Of a stretch of DNA of 64,000 nt, positions 31,241 through 44,302 are shown piece after piece. The stretch comes from Puffinus mauretanicus (Eukaryota; Chordata; Aves; Procellariiformes; Procellariidae). Every line of letters starts with the position of its first letter. The stretch's first letter is position 1. The stretch lies in assembly GCA_023333565.1 (NCBI GenBank), contig JAJKFH010000227.1, positions 2,604,001 through 2,668,000 of the forward strand. Direction: 5' to 3'. The notes under the pieces are model-generated. The model was not told where the DNA came from, did no database searches, and was given only the letters and a program-made list of their open reading frames with translations. The position numbers and the translations under genes were made by a program.

Positions 31241-34139
31241 ACCTCTGAAGGTATCTGCGCCTGAGTGCTGGGCATTCATTTTGCAGAAGCTCTCCTCAGG
31301 CTGCAATCCAGCCTGTAATTCCTCAACCCGGATCCGCCAGCGTACGGGGAGCAACAGCATCGGCCCTGGTGGGGTTAGGTCTCGTTTACACGCGCGTACG
31401 CGAAATCAGAGTTGGGCTTCCAAGGAATAACTTTGCCAGGAGCGTGGTCTTGGCTTGCCAACACATTTGTGCCAGCCTCAGTCTCTCCATCGTCCGCTTG
31501 GGATCAAGAGAAAGGATTTCCCGGTTTAAATTCCCGCTCCGGTATGGGAAGGGACCCTCCTCTCCCTCCTGCCGAAGGGCAGAGGGCTGGGGAGGGAAGT
31601 TGGATGACTCACGGAGGGGACGGCCGATGGTGTTCCTCATCGCTTAACACCCGCTCGCGTGGTCGAGGCTTCCCGGGAAGTCTGAGCCTGCCCTCGCCTT
31701 CCTGTTACCGCAAACAAAGCGAAGATTGATGCGCTGCGCGGAGGAAACCGCATCGCGGCCGCGCACCCCGGCAGGCACCGCGGAGTTGTTTGGGGTTTGC
31801 GTGGTCCCCCACGAATCCCGGAGCCCCTGCGGCAATCATTGCTGCTTGTTTTACAGCCTTAACGCCCACACCGCAGCCCAGCGAAGGGCAATGGTCCGCA
31901 CGCCATTTAGCAGCATCCCCCCCCTCCGACACCAGGAATCCCTGCGCTGCTGCTGCCGCTGGCTCTCCGCATCCCGGAGGAGCTGGAAGCAATGTCCAAC
32001 CCCAGGTTTGGTGAACCAGAGCCCAGGATTCAGGGAAAGCCGGCCCGTGCGGGACGGCTGGGAGGGAAGATCTGGGTCTCGTGCGGACGGCCCCCCTGCT
32101 CCCCGGGCACGCCCGCCTGCCTGCACGTGCGGCCGGAGTTTTCCAGGGTAACACCCATCAGGCGTGCGAGAGCCGGGGTCTCCCTTTGGAGCATCGCCTG
32201 GGGGTACGGGGATCCAGCGTCTCTGCTTATTTGTGGACCTTGGAGCAAAGAGCCTATGGACGAAGCCACTGGTAGAAGAGGCTGAAACCAAGAACTTGAC
32301 ATATCTCGGAAAAAGACGGGGCATTTATGTCTAAGAAAACCATCCAGATTTATCATAACTCTGGTTCAGAAGGGAATATTCAGCCCGGAGCTTTAGGGCT
32401 GTAGTTAATGGTGAGCAGGGCCAGCACGCCCATGGGCAGGGTCTCGCTTGGGGCTGTCCCCCCGTCCTTCGCTACGGGCCGCTCTCAGAGAGACGGGGAC
32501 AGGCAAAACGGCCCGTCTGACCCTTTCTCGCCATTGCCATGCTCGCAGGGTCGCTGGCATCAGCCCTCTCCGCCGCACAGCAGGATGCGGGAGTGGGCAT
32601 TTTGCTCTGCGAGGACGCACATCCCTCCTTCCTCCGGGATCCTGCAAACGTAGGAAAGAAATCCAGCAGGGAAGGACCAGTGCTCGTGCTGTCCCCTGTG
32701 TTTTCTTTTGGGTTTTAATCTGTTTTTTTAATCTTTGGTTTTAAACACATTTAATGGTCACCTGGTCCTGACCTGGCAGGGCCGGCTGGCGGGAGCGGGG
32801 TCAGGAGCGCGGCACACGAGTGCCGGGCGCTGGCAGGGCGCAGGCAGGTATTTGCACTGCGTTTTGGCCTCCTTGCAAGCCCGGCTTCCCCCGTGCCAAC
32901 CCTTGCTGCCTGCCCACCTGCCTTCCAGGCAGCGCTCTGAAAACCCGCCTGGCACCGGCTCCTTCCCCTCTCATGGCTTTGCCCACTGGTGAGGTTTTTT
33001 CCACCCCTGCATTACCCACCAGCTCTGTCCCGGTGCCCCGTGCGTGGGACAGGCTGCTGGAGCCCACGGGAAGGAGCCAGGCACGGTCGTGTCCCCGGGT
33101 GCAATGCACAGCGAACTGCAGGACCCAAACCAGCTCATCCTCCCCGTGCATCGATAGAGATCTCCTTCAGAAGGCATGTGAAAAATGCAGCCCCGGGCGA
33201 CCATCAGTGTCCCCTTAAAAAAAGAGCCTGATCTATTTTTGGTTTGGATCTGCTGCTTTTTAATTAAGGGGAACCGCCTGCCCCCTCCCCGTGGCCGTGC
33301 GGAGCTGCCCGGACAAACGGGGTGGCAGGAATTATTTAACGCCCCTTCCTGTCAAGCTGTCATGTTTAATTAGCACCCTCCCACCCCAGCCCAGGTTAAA
33401 ACCAGGCTGCAAAAACACCGGGTGCTGGCCCGGGGCTTCCCGCTCAGCAACACCTCCAAAATACCTCCCTGGGAGGGAAGTGTAAGGGGACCCCCGTGTT
33501 TCCCCCAGCGTTGCACCGTGCGTGAATGTTTCTTCTCAGCTGGACCGTGCCGTTGCGGTCGGGACTCTCCGGATGAAGGACTGGCTGCAGACTCCGAGCT
33601 GGAGACACTCGGTAGCCCTGCAAGGGGGAAAGGCTGCTCTCCAGTCCCGTACAGCCGCGGGGGCACGATCGGCTAAAGCAGCTTCGTGGCTCTGCCTGCC
33701 ACCTCCGAAACCACGCAGCCAAGAGATGCAAACTGCTCCTATGGACGTGCCCGGCCAGCCCGGGGGTGTTTGGGCAATGCTGCCGGGTTCATTTGGCACC
33801 AACTGGCTGCTATTGCCTCTGCGGGCAGTTCTAGGGTCTCCCTGGTCAGGCATCGCCTACCCCCGGCAGATGCAGAAAGTTGGCTGAAAGCGTGGACCCT
33901 GAAAAGCCTGGGCTTTTCGGAGGAAGAGGAGGAGGAGGCAGGCTGGGAGCAGGGATGCACATGGCGAGGATGGGGGGGGGGTTCAGAGCAACCTCCCCTC
34001 CCGCCCGGGGCCCACGGCGGCCGCTGCCGGCGGTGACCACTGGCACCGCCTTTACCCGAGTCCCCTGCCCACCCCACCAGCCTGGGGGATGATTTTCATA
34101 CGCCAGTGCCGGGCTGCAGAGGATGGGAAGGACCCCTGT
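31241..34139. other. No gene recognised; GC-rich
   Basis: GC-rich, CpG-dense unique DNA with many overlapping open frames up to 157 codons in several phases. A purine-rich GAGGAAGAGGAGGAGGAGGC run lies near 33,918-33,940 and a G10 run near 33,972. No domain, repeat family or RNA gene seen. Confidence 0.6.
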
Positions 34140-34460
34140 GCTCTCCTGGTACTTATCAGTGGCCAGGGAACAAATTTTTCTAATTGACAGCAAACCACAG
34201 CGTTTTACGGAGCGGAGAGAAGGCCGGCGGTCTATCAGGCGTGCTGTGAAACCGGAGCGGGACAACATCCAGCCCCGATGGATGGCGCGGAGCTGACCTG
34301 CCTTGGCCGGCTCCGGTCCAATAACTCACTTGTGTTTGCATTTAATTACAAATGTAAAAAAAAGCCCTTTCTTTTCACAACAACAAAGCCTTGAACCACA
34401 CTTCAAAGTTGGGTTTCTGGGACAGTTGCATACCTTTTAAAAATAGCCCTCTGAGCGGTG
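34140..34460. promoter_or_regulatory. Candidate conserved non-coding element
   Basis: Two AT-rich parts with a short GC-rich centre. GGTACTTATCAGTGGCC and TTTTTCTAATTGACAGC (GATA-like, homeodomain plus TGACAG) lie at 34,148-34,190. GTGTTTGCATTTAATTACAA (octamer-like plus TAATTA) lies at 34,332-34,351, followed by CACAACAACAAAGCC (SOX-like). No coding frame of note. Confidence 0.33.
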
Positions 34461-34543
34461 CCAAGTGCTAAATGGATTGCAGAGGGCAGGTCCCCCACGT
34501 GGGGCTTCAAACAGCCCAGCCAGCGCCGCTGCCTGCTCTGCTG

Positions 34544-34607
34544 CTGCCTGCAACGGCTGCTGCCTGCAACGGCTGCTGCCTGCAACTGCTGCTGCCTGCA
34601 ACGGCTG
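34544..34607. repeat. 16-bp minisatellite, four copies
   Basis: Four consecutive 16-base copies of CTGCCTGCAACGGCTG (34,544-34,607); the third differs by one base (CAACTGCTG). Flanking CTGCTG/CTGCC text extends the similarity slightly on both sides. Confidence 0.95.
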
Positions 34608-37600
34608 CCGCTCCCCCGAGACCCTCCCGAGGAGGGTCCGTGTGCTGCGTGAAGCTCCAGCTCTGCTTTCCTTCTCTTGGGCTTTTCTTCATGGGCATCG
34701 CAGACTGGGAGATGGCCAGGCTGCAGCTGCCAGGCAAAGCCCTTGCAGGGTGTTTGGGACGTGCCCACCTGAGCTGAGACCCCATGGCCTTCGGTGCTGT
34801 TTGGGAGGCAAGCGGTTTGTCATCTGGGAAGTTATAACTGGAATATCCATGGCACGGGAAAGGCTGGAGGGGAAACCGAGGCAGCGATGGTTCGGATCCA
34901 GATGTCCTCCCGCCCCATCCCAGTCTCTGCTGGGACCCTTCTGGCTTCCGAGGAGTCTTCTGTTCCTTCAGCCCAACCTTGGTCCTCCTTGTGGTCAAGT
35001 GTCCTCAGAGCTGATGGCCGGGCCAGCTGTGGTTTAGGGTCTTTTTACTCTAAAACAAGGAATTCTGCTCCCCTGAACGTTTTTCTAAGCATCAACTGAA
35101 TTTATTTTCTCCCTTGCCCGTTGGTGATGCTGAAGTCGTAATGCATGGAGAGTGGGAAAGAGGGGGTTTGGAGCAAAGAGAGCCCAGTTCTCACGGCGAT
35201 TAACTGAGATAGATAAACACAAATCCACCCAGCAGCACTGACGTGCCCGGGCTCGGAGCATCCTTGTCCCTGCCCCGACCTCCCTCGGCAGCCCCGTTCG
35301 GGAAAGCAGGAGGCATTTATTTACAGCGGGTTTTAGGCAGGGGCTGCCTCCCAGCTTGTCCAAGGTCAAGGTGGAAGTTTTCAAGAAGGGGTTTCTTACT
35401 GCGAGGAAGCAGAAACCGCGTCTCTGAGGAGCTGGGACGTGGGGCTGGGAGCTGAGGATTTGCTTCAAGCAAATTTGTTGCATTTTTCTGGAGTAGCATC
35501 TCTTCGCCTGCGATGCCTGACGGCCGTCTGGGAGCTGGAAGCTGCTGATGAAGATGAAGGGGTTTGACCTGTGCCATGAAACAAGATCTCTTCCCCATTT
35601 GTCTTTCCTAAAAGCAAGGTCAGGGAGGATGAGATCTGGTGAGATGTCAGCATCCCGCAGCATCCTCCGGTGCTTTGGGATCAGTGTGGCCGATGTCCCC
35701 AAGGCTCACGGGGCCACGCCAGCACCGTCCAGCCGTGTCCTTCATGGGCTGTGTCCCGCAGCATCGCCGATCCCGTCACCGCGCAGGGTGCTGCTCTTTT
35801 CCTCCGCGGAGAAATGCCGCCTGGGCTGGGGCTCCTCTACAAAGCCCTGCAAACCCAGCAGAAGCAAATTGCTACCTACTGGGGACGAAACCCGGCTCCC
35901 AGGGCAAAGGAGACTGCGTGTAACTCCGGGAAAAGCTCTTCGTGTCGGAAGCGTGCTTTTCTTGGACCGCTCCGCTGTATTTATGCAGGCTGGTATGTAG
36001 GGAGTAATTAGAACCTCATCCCGAGTGCTTGACGAGCATGTTTTCCATTCTAGATGTTGACAGGTCAGGCTATCCGGCCGTCCCTCTGTGCCTAAAAATG
36101 TTGACCTTTTATCTTTGCTGAAACCAAAACGAGGGCCCGGGAAGTTCTTGAACCGGAGAGAGCGATGCTGCTTGTTGACAGCCTGCCGGCGGCACGCGCG
36201 GTGCTTCACGCGCCTGTGCAAACGCCGGGCGATGGGAAGGGGGGGAGTGGGAGAAGCCGGCGCAGGCGTCCCTGCGGCGGGGCTGGGGCTGTCACGGCTG
36301 CATGGGAAAAGGATGCTGAGCGGAGCAGGGCGAGCAGGGCCGGGAGGTGTTTGCCTGGACGAGGCTGGCTGGGTGCAAGGACAAGCTGCTCCTGCCCAGA
36401 GCAGGGATTCGGGCACCTCGGAGAGTCCACGCTGCTCCAAGAGTGGGAGCAGGGAGAGGTGGGTGCTTCAAACCTCCAGGTCATGGGTTTCACTAAAAAC
36501 CTGCTGTCTGACCTGACAGGAGAGAGGCATGAGGTGCCGAGGATGCATTTGCTCTCATCTCTCTAAAAGAGCTTGTAAAACCTGCAGGAAAGGCCCAGGA
36601 GGCAGCTTGGGCTGGCAAAGCCCACGAAGCTGTTGGAGGAGGTTTTGGGGAGTTCCCGAGCGGCTGAACTAAACCGACCTTATTTCAGGTGATCCATGAG
36701 ATGAAGCTGAAAGGGGAGCCCGTCGGGAACCATCCCCTCTGCCCTCGCCTGCCACGGTCCCAGTGTCCCAGCCCACGCCTCGGGTGTCCTTTTCCCCCCC
36801 TCAAGGCTGGAAAAGCCCCCGGAGGACACACCAAAGGGGCCGAGTTGGTCGTCCGGTGTGGGATGCTTGTTCTTCAGCAAATGGATTAATAAAGGGGAGG
36901 GGAAGGAGCACGCTGGGGTGGGAGCACCCCCAAACCCTGCCTGGGCATCCTGGCGACCTGGGGAAGGGGTGCTGGGTGGAGGGGATGGACTGAGGGTGGG
37001 TGAGACCAGCGGCCACGGCGTCGCTCCCGTCCCGCTGAGCCCTGTGTTTCGCAGCAGCCCCGCTCCCGTTTCAGGCCATCGCTTGCTGCCGGAGCATCGT
37101 GTCGGGGAAGGAGGATTATTTTCCTTCTCCACGTTTGCCTTCCATGCAAGCCAGCCCTACCGTGTAATGTTTCTCATTTCCTCTATACATTAATGAAGGC
37201 TCGAAGTGAAAAGCTGCACACTTAGGCTGACCTAACCCCGAGCTAAGCCGGCAGCCGGAGGGACACAATGAGCCGGCTGTTCGGACCTCGCTGGCACCGG
37301 CCCCTTGTCTGCTCCCAACACAATGGTGTTTTCCTTGGCCGGCGTTCAGAGGCGCGGGAGGGAGATGGTGACAGGGAGGATTCCCACGTCTCCCCGGCAA
37401 AACTGCCCGACACCGCTGCCGGGATGTGCCGCGGAGCCCATCCGTGGTGCTGCGACCCTGCGGTGCTGGCTCTCCCCGAAGGGTGCAGGGAGGGGTGAGA
37501 AGGGCGGTGCGGCCGAGCACGGCACGAGATGCTGCCGGCGGAGGAACCGGCACCAGTACCGGTGTGTGCAGGGTCTCTGTTTCCAGAGACCATGGGCATG

Positions 37601-38456
37601 CTCTTGGAAATTTGAAAAAAACCCTACATTTAGTGGTGGAGCATTGCTCTTGAAATGGAAAATTTGGGCTTTTTTTGTCCGTCTTCTCAGCTGACACTAA
37701 TCACTGAACAGCTCCAGCGGCTCACACCTGCGTTTTGGGGTAATAAACCCTTTTTCCATAATATTCCCCGAGCTCTAGCAGTGCAGCAAGTTGTGTGCTT
37801 CCCAGTAGCATTGCCACTGAGACCAGTGTTTTATTCCTATAAAGTCCTTCTGACCATGTTGTGGTGGCCTCTTCTCCCTCCGGGCTGGGGAAGCATTTCA
37901 TTGCCATTTATCGTGCCCCAGCGGAGGGGACCAACTGCGCCGGCCGGCGGCAGGGCAGCGCGGTGGGTGCACGTACGGCGCCTGGCAGATCTCGTACACG
38001 TTGCTTTTCCATCAGCTCAGCAGACGATGGGGGCACGGGCATAACGAGAGGCAGCAACCCATCGTGGCCTTGCAGAGCTCATCACCGCATTTTGCATCTG
38101 CCGTATTATTTATATTAATTCAAGCCCTATTTCACCTGCACGCACCGCAGCTGGAGAATCTCTTCCCGAGGGGGCAAAAGTTTTAATGAAAACCTGCTCT
38201 CGCTGTCACTGCGAGTGTTTGGGTCAAGCACTGGCTTTTTGTAGCCTTGAAACCTGCTCAGGGCAAGAGCAGATGAGCTGCGATCCCAACCTCGCATTCC
38301 CCGGCTGCTCCGGCAGCGATGCTGCACGCCGGGGAGCGGTGCCAGGTCCCTGCCTGCCGCCGTGCCAGGGGCACTGCTTCTCGCCCCGATGCTTCGTCAC
38401 CCTCCGGCTGGGAGACCAAAGCCCTTTTCCTGCCAGCCTCCGCCTGCCTCTGCCTC
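34608..38456. other. No gene recognised; a few CpG-poor patches
   Basis: Mostly GC-rich unique DNA with overlapping frames up to 232 codons (minus 35,742-36,440), none recognisable. Patches at 35,985-36,120 (with GATGTTGACAGGTCAGG and TGTTGACCTTTTATCTTTGC), 37,150-37,230 and 38,090-38,190 are CpG-poor and could be small regulatory elements. Confidence 0.55.
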
Positions 38457-38687
38457 AATTGCAAGCACAGAATTGCAAGCAAGGCAATTGCGAGCAAGGA
38501 ATTGCAAGCAAGGCAACTGGAAGCAAGGAATTGCAAGCCAGGCAACTGGAAGCAAGGAATTGCAAGCCAGGCAACTGGAAGCGAGGAATTGCAAGCAAGG
38601 CAATTGGAAGCGAGGAATTGCAAGCAAGGCAATTGTGACCAAGGAATTGCAAGCAAGGCAATTGCGAGCAAGCTATTGCGAGCAAGG
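38457..38687. repeat. 29-bp minisatellite
   Basis: About eight tandem copies of a 29-base unit formed from two related halves, AATTGCAAGCAAGG and C-AACTGGAAGCAAGG (variants CAATTGCGAGCAAGG and CAATTGGAAGCGAGG). Copies are contiguous with no spacers. Half-unit homology points to growth from a 14-15-base ancestor. AATTGC/CAATTG words make the array relatively AT-rich for this neighbourhood. Confidence 0.95.
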
Positions 38688-40052
38688 TGGGTGTTTCCCG
38701 GAGCATCCTGGAGAGATCCCTTCCTTCAGCTCGCTGCTTTTCACTCTTCAGGATTATTTTTTTTAATTTGGAGGCAGTGTAAAGCGATGCTGCGGATGCC
38801 TGCAGACGCTATGCAGTAACCCCCAGCAAATCTCCAACAGCAAAGCGCCGGGGTCGCGTGTGAGCCGGAGCAATGAGCCCGGGGCTTGTCACGGTGCTCC
38901 CACAGGAGCAGGGCGCGGTGATGCCAAGAGCTGAGAAACGAGCTTTAAGTCCAGTTTTAGTGCAAAAAATATGGGAATCCAGTTCAATCTGTTCAGCTTG
39001 TTGAAGAGCGGGCTAAAAGGGGATCGATTACAGCCCGAAATACCACCCGGAGGGAAGGTAGCTGGTGGCAGAGGCTCTCGCATCGCACACGCTGCGGCAT
39101 CGCTGGCTCCGCTGCCAAAGCTGCAGGCTGAGCAATTCAAGCGGGAAGGTTTAGAGAAGCGGGGATAATTAATTTTGGAAGAGATTACGAAAGCTGTGGT
39201 GAATTCTCTGTCACTTTGAGAGCCCAAAGCAGACTCTGGACGCTGGTGTAAAATATCTGCTTTCATTCAACCGCAAGCTCTCGGGGCGAGGCCAGAATCC
39301 CTCGGTGAGACTTTTCTGGCCAGCGCCGTGCTGGAAACCAGTGACTGGCTGATCAGAGGGAAGAGTAGTAATCTTAATTTATCACATACTTTTCATCCCA
39401 AAGCACTTCCACAGTCCGAGCGATCTTTGCTGCCAACTGGTTGCAGCAATCCTTTCAACCGCCCGAGCTGAAATGTTTCCTGGGCTGTGACGGCAGCGGG
39501 GGCTGTCGGGAGGCAGAGGCAGGTTGCTCTGAAAAATCTCTTTTTCCAGTAGAGAGAAATCCTCCTGGGAGACGCGCAAGCCGGACAGACGGAGCTCCCC
39601 GGACGGGAATGTCGGCTGGGGAAAGTTTCACAACCTCAAGTTCACGGCGAGGTCCTTGGGACAGTTAAGGGCTCTCAAGGCACGGATTCAGTCTGCATCC
39701 CGACGGATTTTGCAATATAACACCCCTCCCGTGGCTGTCAGGGTGTCGCTGCCGGCAGCCCTGGCCCGCGGGAGGAGCGAGCCGGGAAATTTTGCAGCAT
39801 CAAAATCCACCACGCTTTGCACGAGCGGCCCCGAGACGGTGGCACCAGCGGTGCGAGGGCTCAGCTTGCGGAGAATGTTTGAATGCAGCCCTGCATCCCG
39901 GCCGGGATGGCTTCTCGGCGGGGCTGGGTAAACCCTCGAGGCCAGGAATGGCACATCTGAGCATTACTCAGCGTCGGAAATCGAGGTCTTAGCCCTGTTT
40001 GCCTGTGACAGGTCTAAGCTGAGACTTTCTGTCTGCAGCTCCAGGGTTAAAC
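38688..40052. other. No gene recognised
   Basis: Unique DNA. The stretch 38,940-39,010 and 39,150-39,400 is AT-richer with TAATTAATTTTGG near 39,167 and GAGTAGTAATCTTAATTTATC near 39,363, a weak regulatory candidate. No coding evidence. Confidence 0.55.
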
Positions 40053-40573
40053 GGGAGCTGCACACCCCGATGCATGCTGCAGACATGGGAGACGCACGGC
40101 CCGATGTGTGCTGCAGACGTGGGAGGTGCACACCCCGATGCGTGCTGCAGATGTGGGAGATGCACACCTCGATGTGTGACACAGCGTGGGAGATGCACAC
40201 CCCAATGTGTCCTGCAGACGTGGGAGATGCACGCCCTGATGCGTGCTGCAGACGTGGGAGATGCACGCCCCAATGCGTGCTGCAGACGTGAGAGATGCAC
40301 ACCCCAACGTGTCCTGCAGATGTGGGAGATGCACGCCCCAATGCATGCCGCAGCGTGGGAGCTGCACGCCCCAATGTGTCCTGCAGACGTGGGAGATGCA
40401 CGCCCTGATGCGTGCTGCAGTGTGGGAGCTGCACGCCCCAATGCATGCCGCAGCGTGGGAGCTGCACGCCCCAATGTGTCCTGCAGACGTGGGAGATGCA
40501 CGCCCTGATGCGTGCTGCAGTGTGGGAGCTGCACGCCCCGATGCATGCCGCAGCGTGGGAGATGCACACCGAT
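40053..40573. repeat. 34-bp minisatellite (about 15 copies)
   Basis: Tandem copies of a unit close to GACGTGGGAGATGCACGCCC then CAATGCGTGCTGCA (34 bases). Shorter variants begin GCGTGGGAGCTGCACG. Units alternate in kind (GTGTCCTGCA versus GCGTGCTGCA versus GCATGCCGCA endings), indicating expansion of multi-unit blocks, most clearly from 40,330 to 40,540. No stops arise in most frames, so long repetitive open frames (265, 192 and 169 codons) are artefacts. Confidence 0.96.
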
Positions 40574-43500
40574 GGTACGGTCTCTGGCCGGGCAGGCTGG
40601 AGATCAGCTCCCTGCCGCTCCTCCCAGCCCCGATCCCACCCCGCCGTGGCCTCGGCCACGTCCAGCACCAGCCTCCTGACTTCGCAGCTCGAAGCGGTTC
40701 CCCGGGCAGCCGCCCCCCGCTTCCTCCTGGGCCTCGCCGGGGCCTTACGTGAACGGGTCATTTATAAAACCTGACGTTTTGTTTCATTGCGAATGCCCTG
40801 GCGAGGGCCGGGCTTGAACTCCGCTTTTATTCTACACGGCTCCTATTTATTTCTCGGATGGATTAGTAAATCGCGGCTGTCGCTGAACATTAGCCCGGCT
40901 GTTTCATCAGCTCTCCCTCTGCAAGCTGACAGTTCATTAGAGCGCGGTACCCGTCGGGATGCTGCCACCTCCTCGCCCGCTGAGGAAGGCTTTGCTTCCA
41001 GGCTCGGCCATCCCACCCAGCTGTATAAATGCAAGCAGCGAGAAGTTAAAACTAATAAAACCAAAAGGCTCCCCAGGTAACAACTCCTTATCCAGTTATC
41101 ATTTCTAGGAAAGCCAATGGAAAGCATGAGGAACGCGAACGGGGATGATTGTCGGTGTTTTCCAGGCTCCGTGGCACGGGGCGGAGGGAGGGGTGGTACA
41201 ATTCGGGGTTTGTGCGTCGGGGGCTGCACGGTAGCCCCCTTTGAAAGGTTTCGTGCCCTCTCTCAATTCCTAAGTAAACCTCTCGTCCCCCTGTCAGCTT
41301 TGATTTGTAACCGTACTCGTGGCATCTGGTTTTCATATGAAGGGTGGAATACAGGGGATGCTGTCTGCTCGCTTCTGCCCAGAGCTATTCATCTGGGGCC
41401 GGCCAGCCAAGAAAGAAAAAAGCCCCGTTCCTGAAAGGCACTAATCGTTGCGGAGGCGGAGGGCAGAGAAAGGGTCTGCTGTCCCCACGTGCTGTCGGAT
41501 GCGAAATGAGGGGCAGGAGGCGAGGAGGAGCCCACCCAGGTCCAGGCTCCGCTGCAGCCCCTGCCTGCGCTCGGGCCGGGGATCTGGCAAACGCATCCCG
41601 GAACGTTAGGGCAGAGGAAAGGATGGGTTTGCAGGAGGGATTTCAGCGATGATTGATGGTATGCGCACATGGCACGTGCTTTTGTGGTACATCTGCCCCC
41701 TGAGTTGTCCTCGGCACCCTCTTGGCAGCATTGGGTGGCACAGGGTGGGGCTGAGCATCCCGAACACCGCGGGATTGCACGTGGTTGCTGGTGCCGTGGG
41801 ATCTGCTCCACCCGGCCGGTGCAGAGCCCACCCGCACGGCACAGGGCTGGGAGCATTCGCAGGCTTTTGCAGGGTCTTTGGGGTTTTGCTGGGGAGGTGA
41901 AATGGGATTGTTTCAAGGTGGTGTGGTCGGAGCCTGCTTTACGAAACGGGCGGTCTGCTTTTACCCTGACTCTCAGCGATGGCGTTTGCAAAGCCAGGAG
42001 GAAAACCTCTGCCTGGAGTCAGCTCAGGGCACCAGCGCTGCCCATGGCTGCTTCTTGTGTTGGTTGACTTTGACTTTTTATTGCGTGTGGCCATTTTCCT
42101 GCTGTTTGTTGGGACTTTGAGATTCCCAGCGGGCCGAGACAGTCACTGTCCTGCAAAATGCCTTAGGAAATGCCAGGCCGGCCCCGTGAGAGCCGCAGAG
42201 GAGGTGGCACCATGCCCCTCTCCCTCAGCAGCCCCGCGGGACCAAGCGCTGTCGGAGGAGCCGTGGGCAGTTCCCTGCACGCTGCCTTGTCCTGCAAGGC
42301 CAGCGCCGGGCGAGCAGGGACGAGGACGTGTTGGGGTGACAGCTTGTTCTCCATCCGCCCGTGGCGGTGGCTTTCGGGCATCCCCCAGCCCGCAGAGCCC
42401 AGCCTGGCGCCGTGCCCCGCGCCAGGACCTCCCAGCCGGGTGAGGTTCGCTCGCTCCCACCTTATTATCGGAGCTGGAGGACGAGATGAGGCCGTTCTCT
42501 GGCGTGGCTTCCAGCAACGTCCAGATCCCGGCGCCGGCATACCAGAGTGCTGATATCAAACCCAGCAGGGACCGGCCGACTGGGAACACTTGAACGCGGG
42601 GAGGATTGCAAAGCCCACGGCCGTGCCTGCAGCTGGCACGGAAGCAGCCTTAAAAAGAGGAATATCTGTCTCCAGCTGCCGAGAGGCACCAGGGGCAGGG
42701 GATGCTCCCGAACCCGAGACCTGCCGGGGACATCCCACGCTGGGTGGGGGTCCCCGTGCGTGGCTGGGTGCCCCTCTGCCCCAGCTGCCCGCTCCATCCC
42801 GGGCTGTGCTCGCAGCCTTTCCCTTCGCTCCCGTCCCCTTCGGGATGGGAGAAGCTGGGAGCCACATCCCCGCACGGAGCAGGGCTGGATGTACCCTGAT
42901 GTGCAAGACCGGGTTCAAACAGCACCAGAGACTCGCTGCCACCCCTTCCTTCTGTAGCAAGCCACTTTCAAACCCCGTAAAGCCATTGGAGAAGCACGCT
43001 TCGGCATCATCTATAATTTTAATGCGATGGTCTAGTTTTCCTAAACCAGCAGCTGATTTTCAGCAGCGAGGAATGCTCTAGAGGAAGCGATTTTATTTTC
43101 CCTTCCCTTGCTGGACTTCCTAGGACGCAGCCTTTGATCCAGACTCCTGATGTTATCAAGTAGGAAGCTGCAGCTCTTTGAAGTGGGTTTCACGTCGCGC
43201 TTTAAACTTCTGGGTTTAAGCCTTCGGCACCGGGTGCAGCTTTGGTACAGATCACCCCGGCTTCAGATCCGAGGACCGCGGCCACCAAGGGATGTCCATG
43301 GGCTCAGCTGGGACCGCTCGCACCCCGGGTTGGGAGCTTGCAGAAGACCACGGCTCGCAGCCTGCTCGGGGAGATTTAATGCTTCAGGGAGCCCAGGACC
43401 GTGGTCTGGGTAAGATTTGGGTGCTCCGCTGCTGTTTTGAACATCTGGCCTTGCCGCTGTGACCTGGGGCGGTGGAAACGGGTCTCATCCTGGTTCCGGA

Positions 43501-44302
43501 GGAGCTGCACGGCGTGGACGTTGGGATGATGTTTTCAGGGTTGCGCCCGTCTGGGTCATTGTAAAACTCCTTTCTGCTTTGCTTTCGTGGCTGCCTTCCC
43601 AAAATTTCACTGCGAAAAGGCACCCTCACATCTTGTTTCGGAGGTGCCGTGGATCCGGCTGGAAGCAACGACAGGAAGATTTCCCGAAGCAGCAGCAAAT
43701 TACTGCAGGATGGGAGCGGCCTCGAGCAGCCGGTGCTGGGAGCTCTGCTCACCTGCAGCAGATTAACGGGGCCATGGGCGGGCTTGGTTCAGTTTGCAAA
43801 CGAGTCCCATGTCGCTAACGAGCAGCACCCATGAGCCGTGGGTCACGCAGCCTCCTCCCGGGACCTGGGGCTGAATCGAGCTCGATTCGTGCAATGCCTT
43901 AAGCTGGGCTTGAAGTGTAACTGTTATTGCTTGTTTATATCCTTATATTTTCTGACGGTCCGGGGCATGTCGTGCTGGGGTGCTGCACAGGCACAGGGCA
44001 GGAGGGGGGTCTTTGTCCCCCAAAACAACCTGAATATTAACCAACATGTTGCAGATTCGGAGAGCAGGGAGGGGGGATTTGAAGGTGTTTGCAGGTGTTT
44101 GCAAGCAGCTCTTCCCCCAGCACTGGGCAGCGGGCAGGTACCCCGAAGCATGGCTGGGGAGCCTGTGCCAGCCCAGCGTGCAGCCCTGAGGGAGGTGATG
44201 GGCAGGAGGGGAAGGCTTGGACGTGAAGTCTGGTACAGGCAGCGGCAGAGACAGCGCTGGCCCCTGTGGATCTGTTTTGAGCCTTTTTGTCCTCATTCCT
44301 CG
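40574..44302. other. No gene recognised; GC-rich with an AT-rich patch
   Basis: GC-rich, CpG-dense unique DNA. AT-richer text at 41,035-41,110 (ACTAATAAAACCAAAAGGC, TCCAGTTATCATTTC) is the only small regulatory-like patch noticed. Frames up to 200 codons overlap in several phases. Confidence 0.58.

Noticed and set aside
38457..38687. CRISPR-like look of about 29-base repeats
   Set aside because: Units are contiguous, without unique spacers, imperfect and half-repetitive; the setting is vertebrate.
39964..40761. 265-codon minus frame and long plus frames with Trp/Cys/His repeats
   Set aside because: Products of the 34-bp minisatellite; the peptide repeat mirrors the DNA period and shows no independent protein features.
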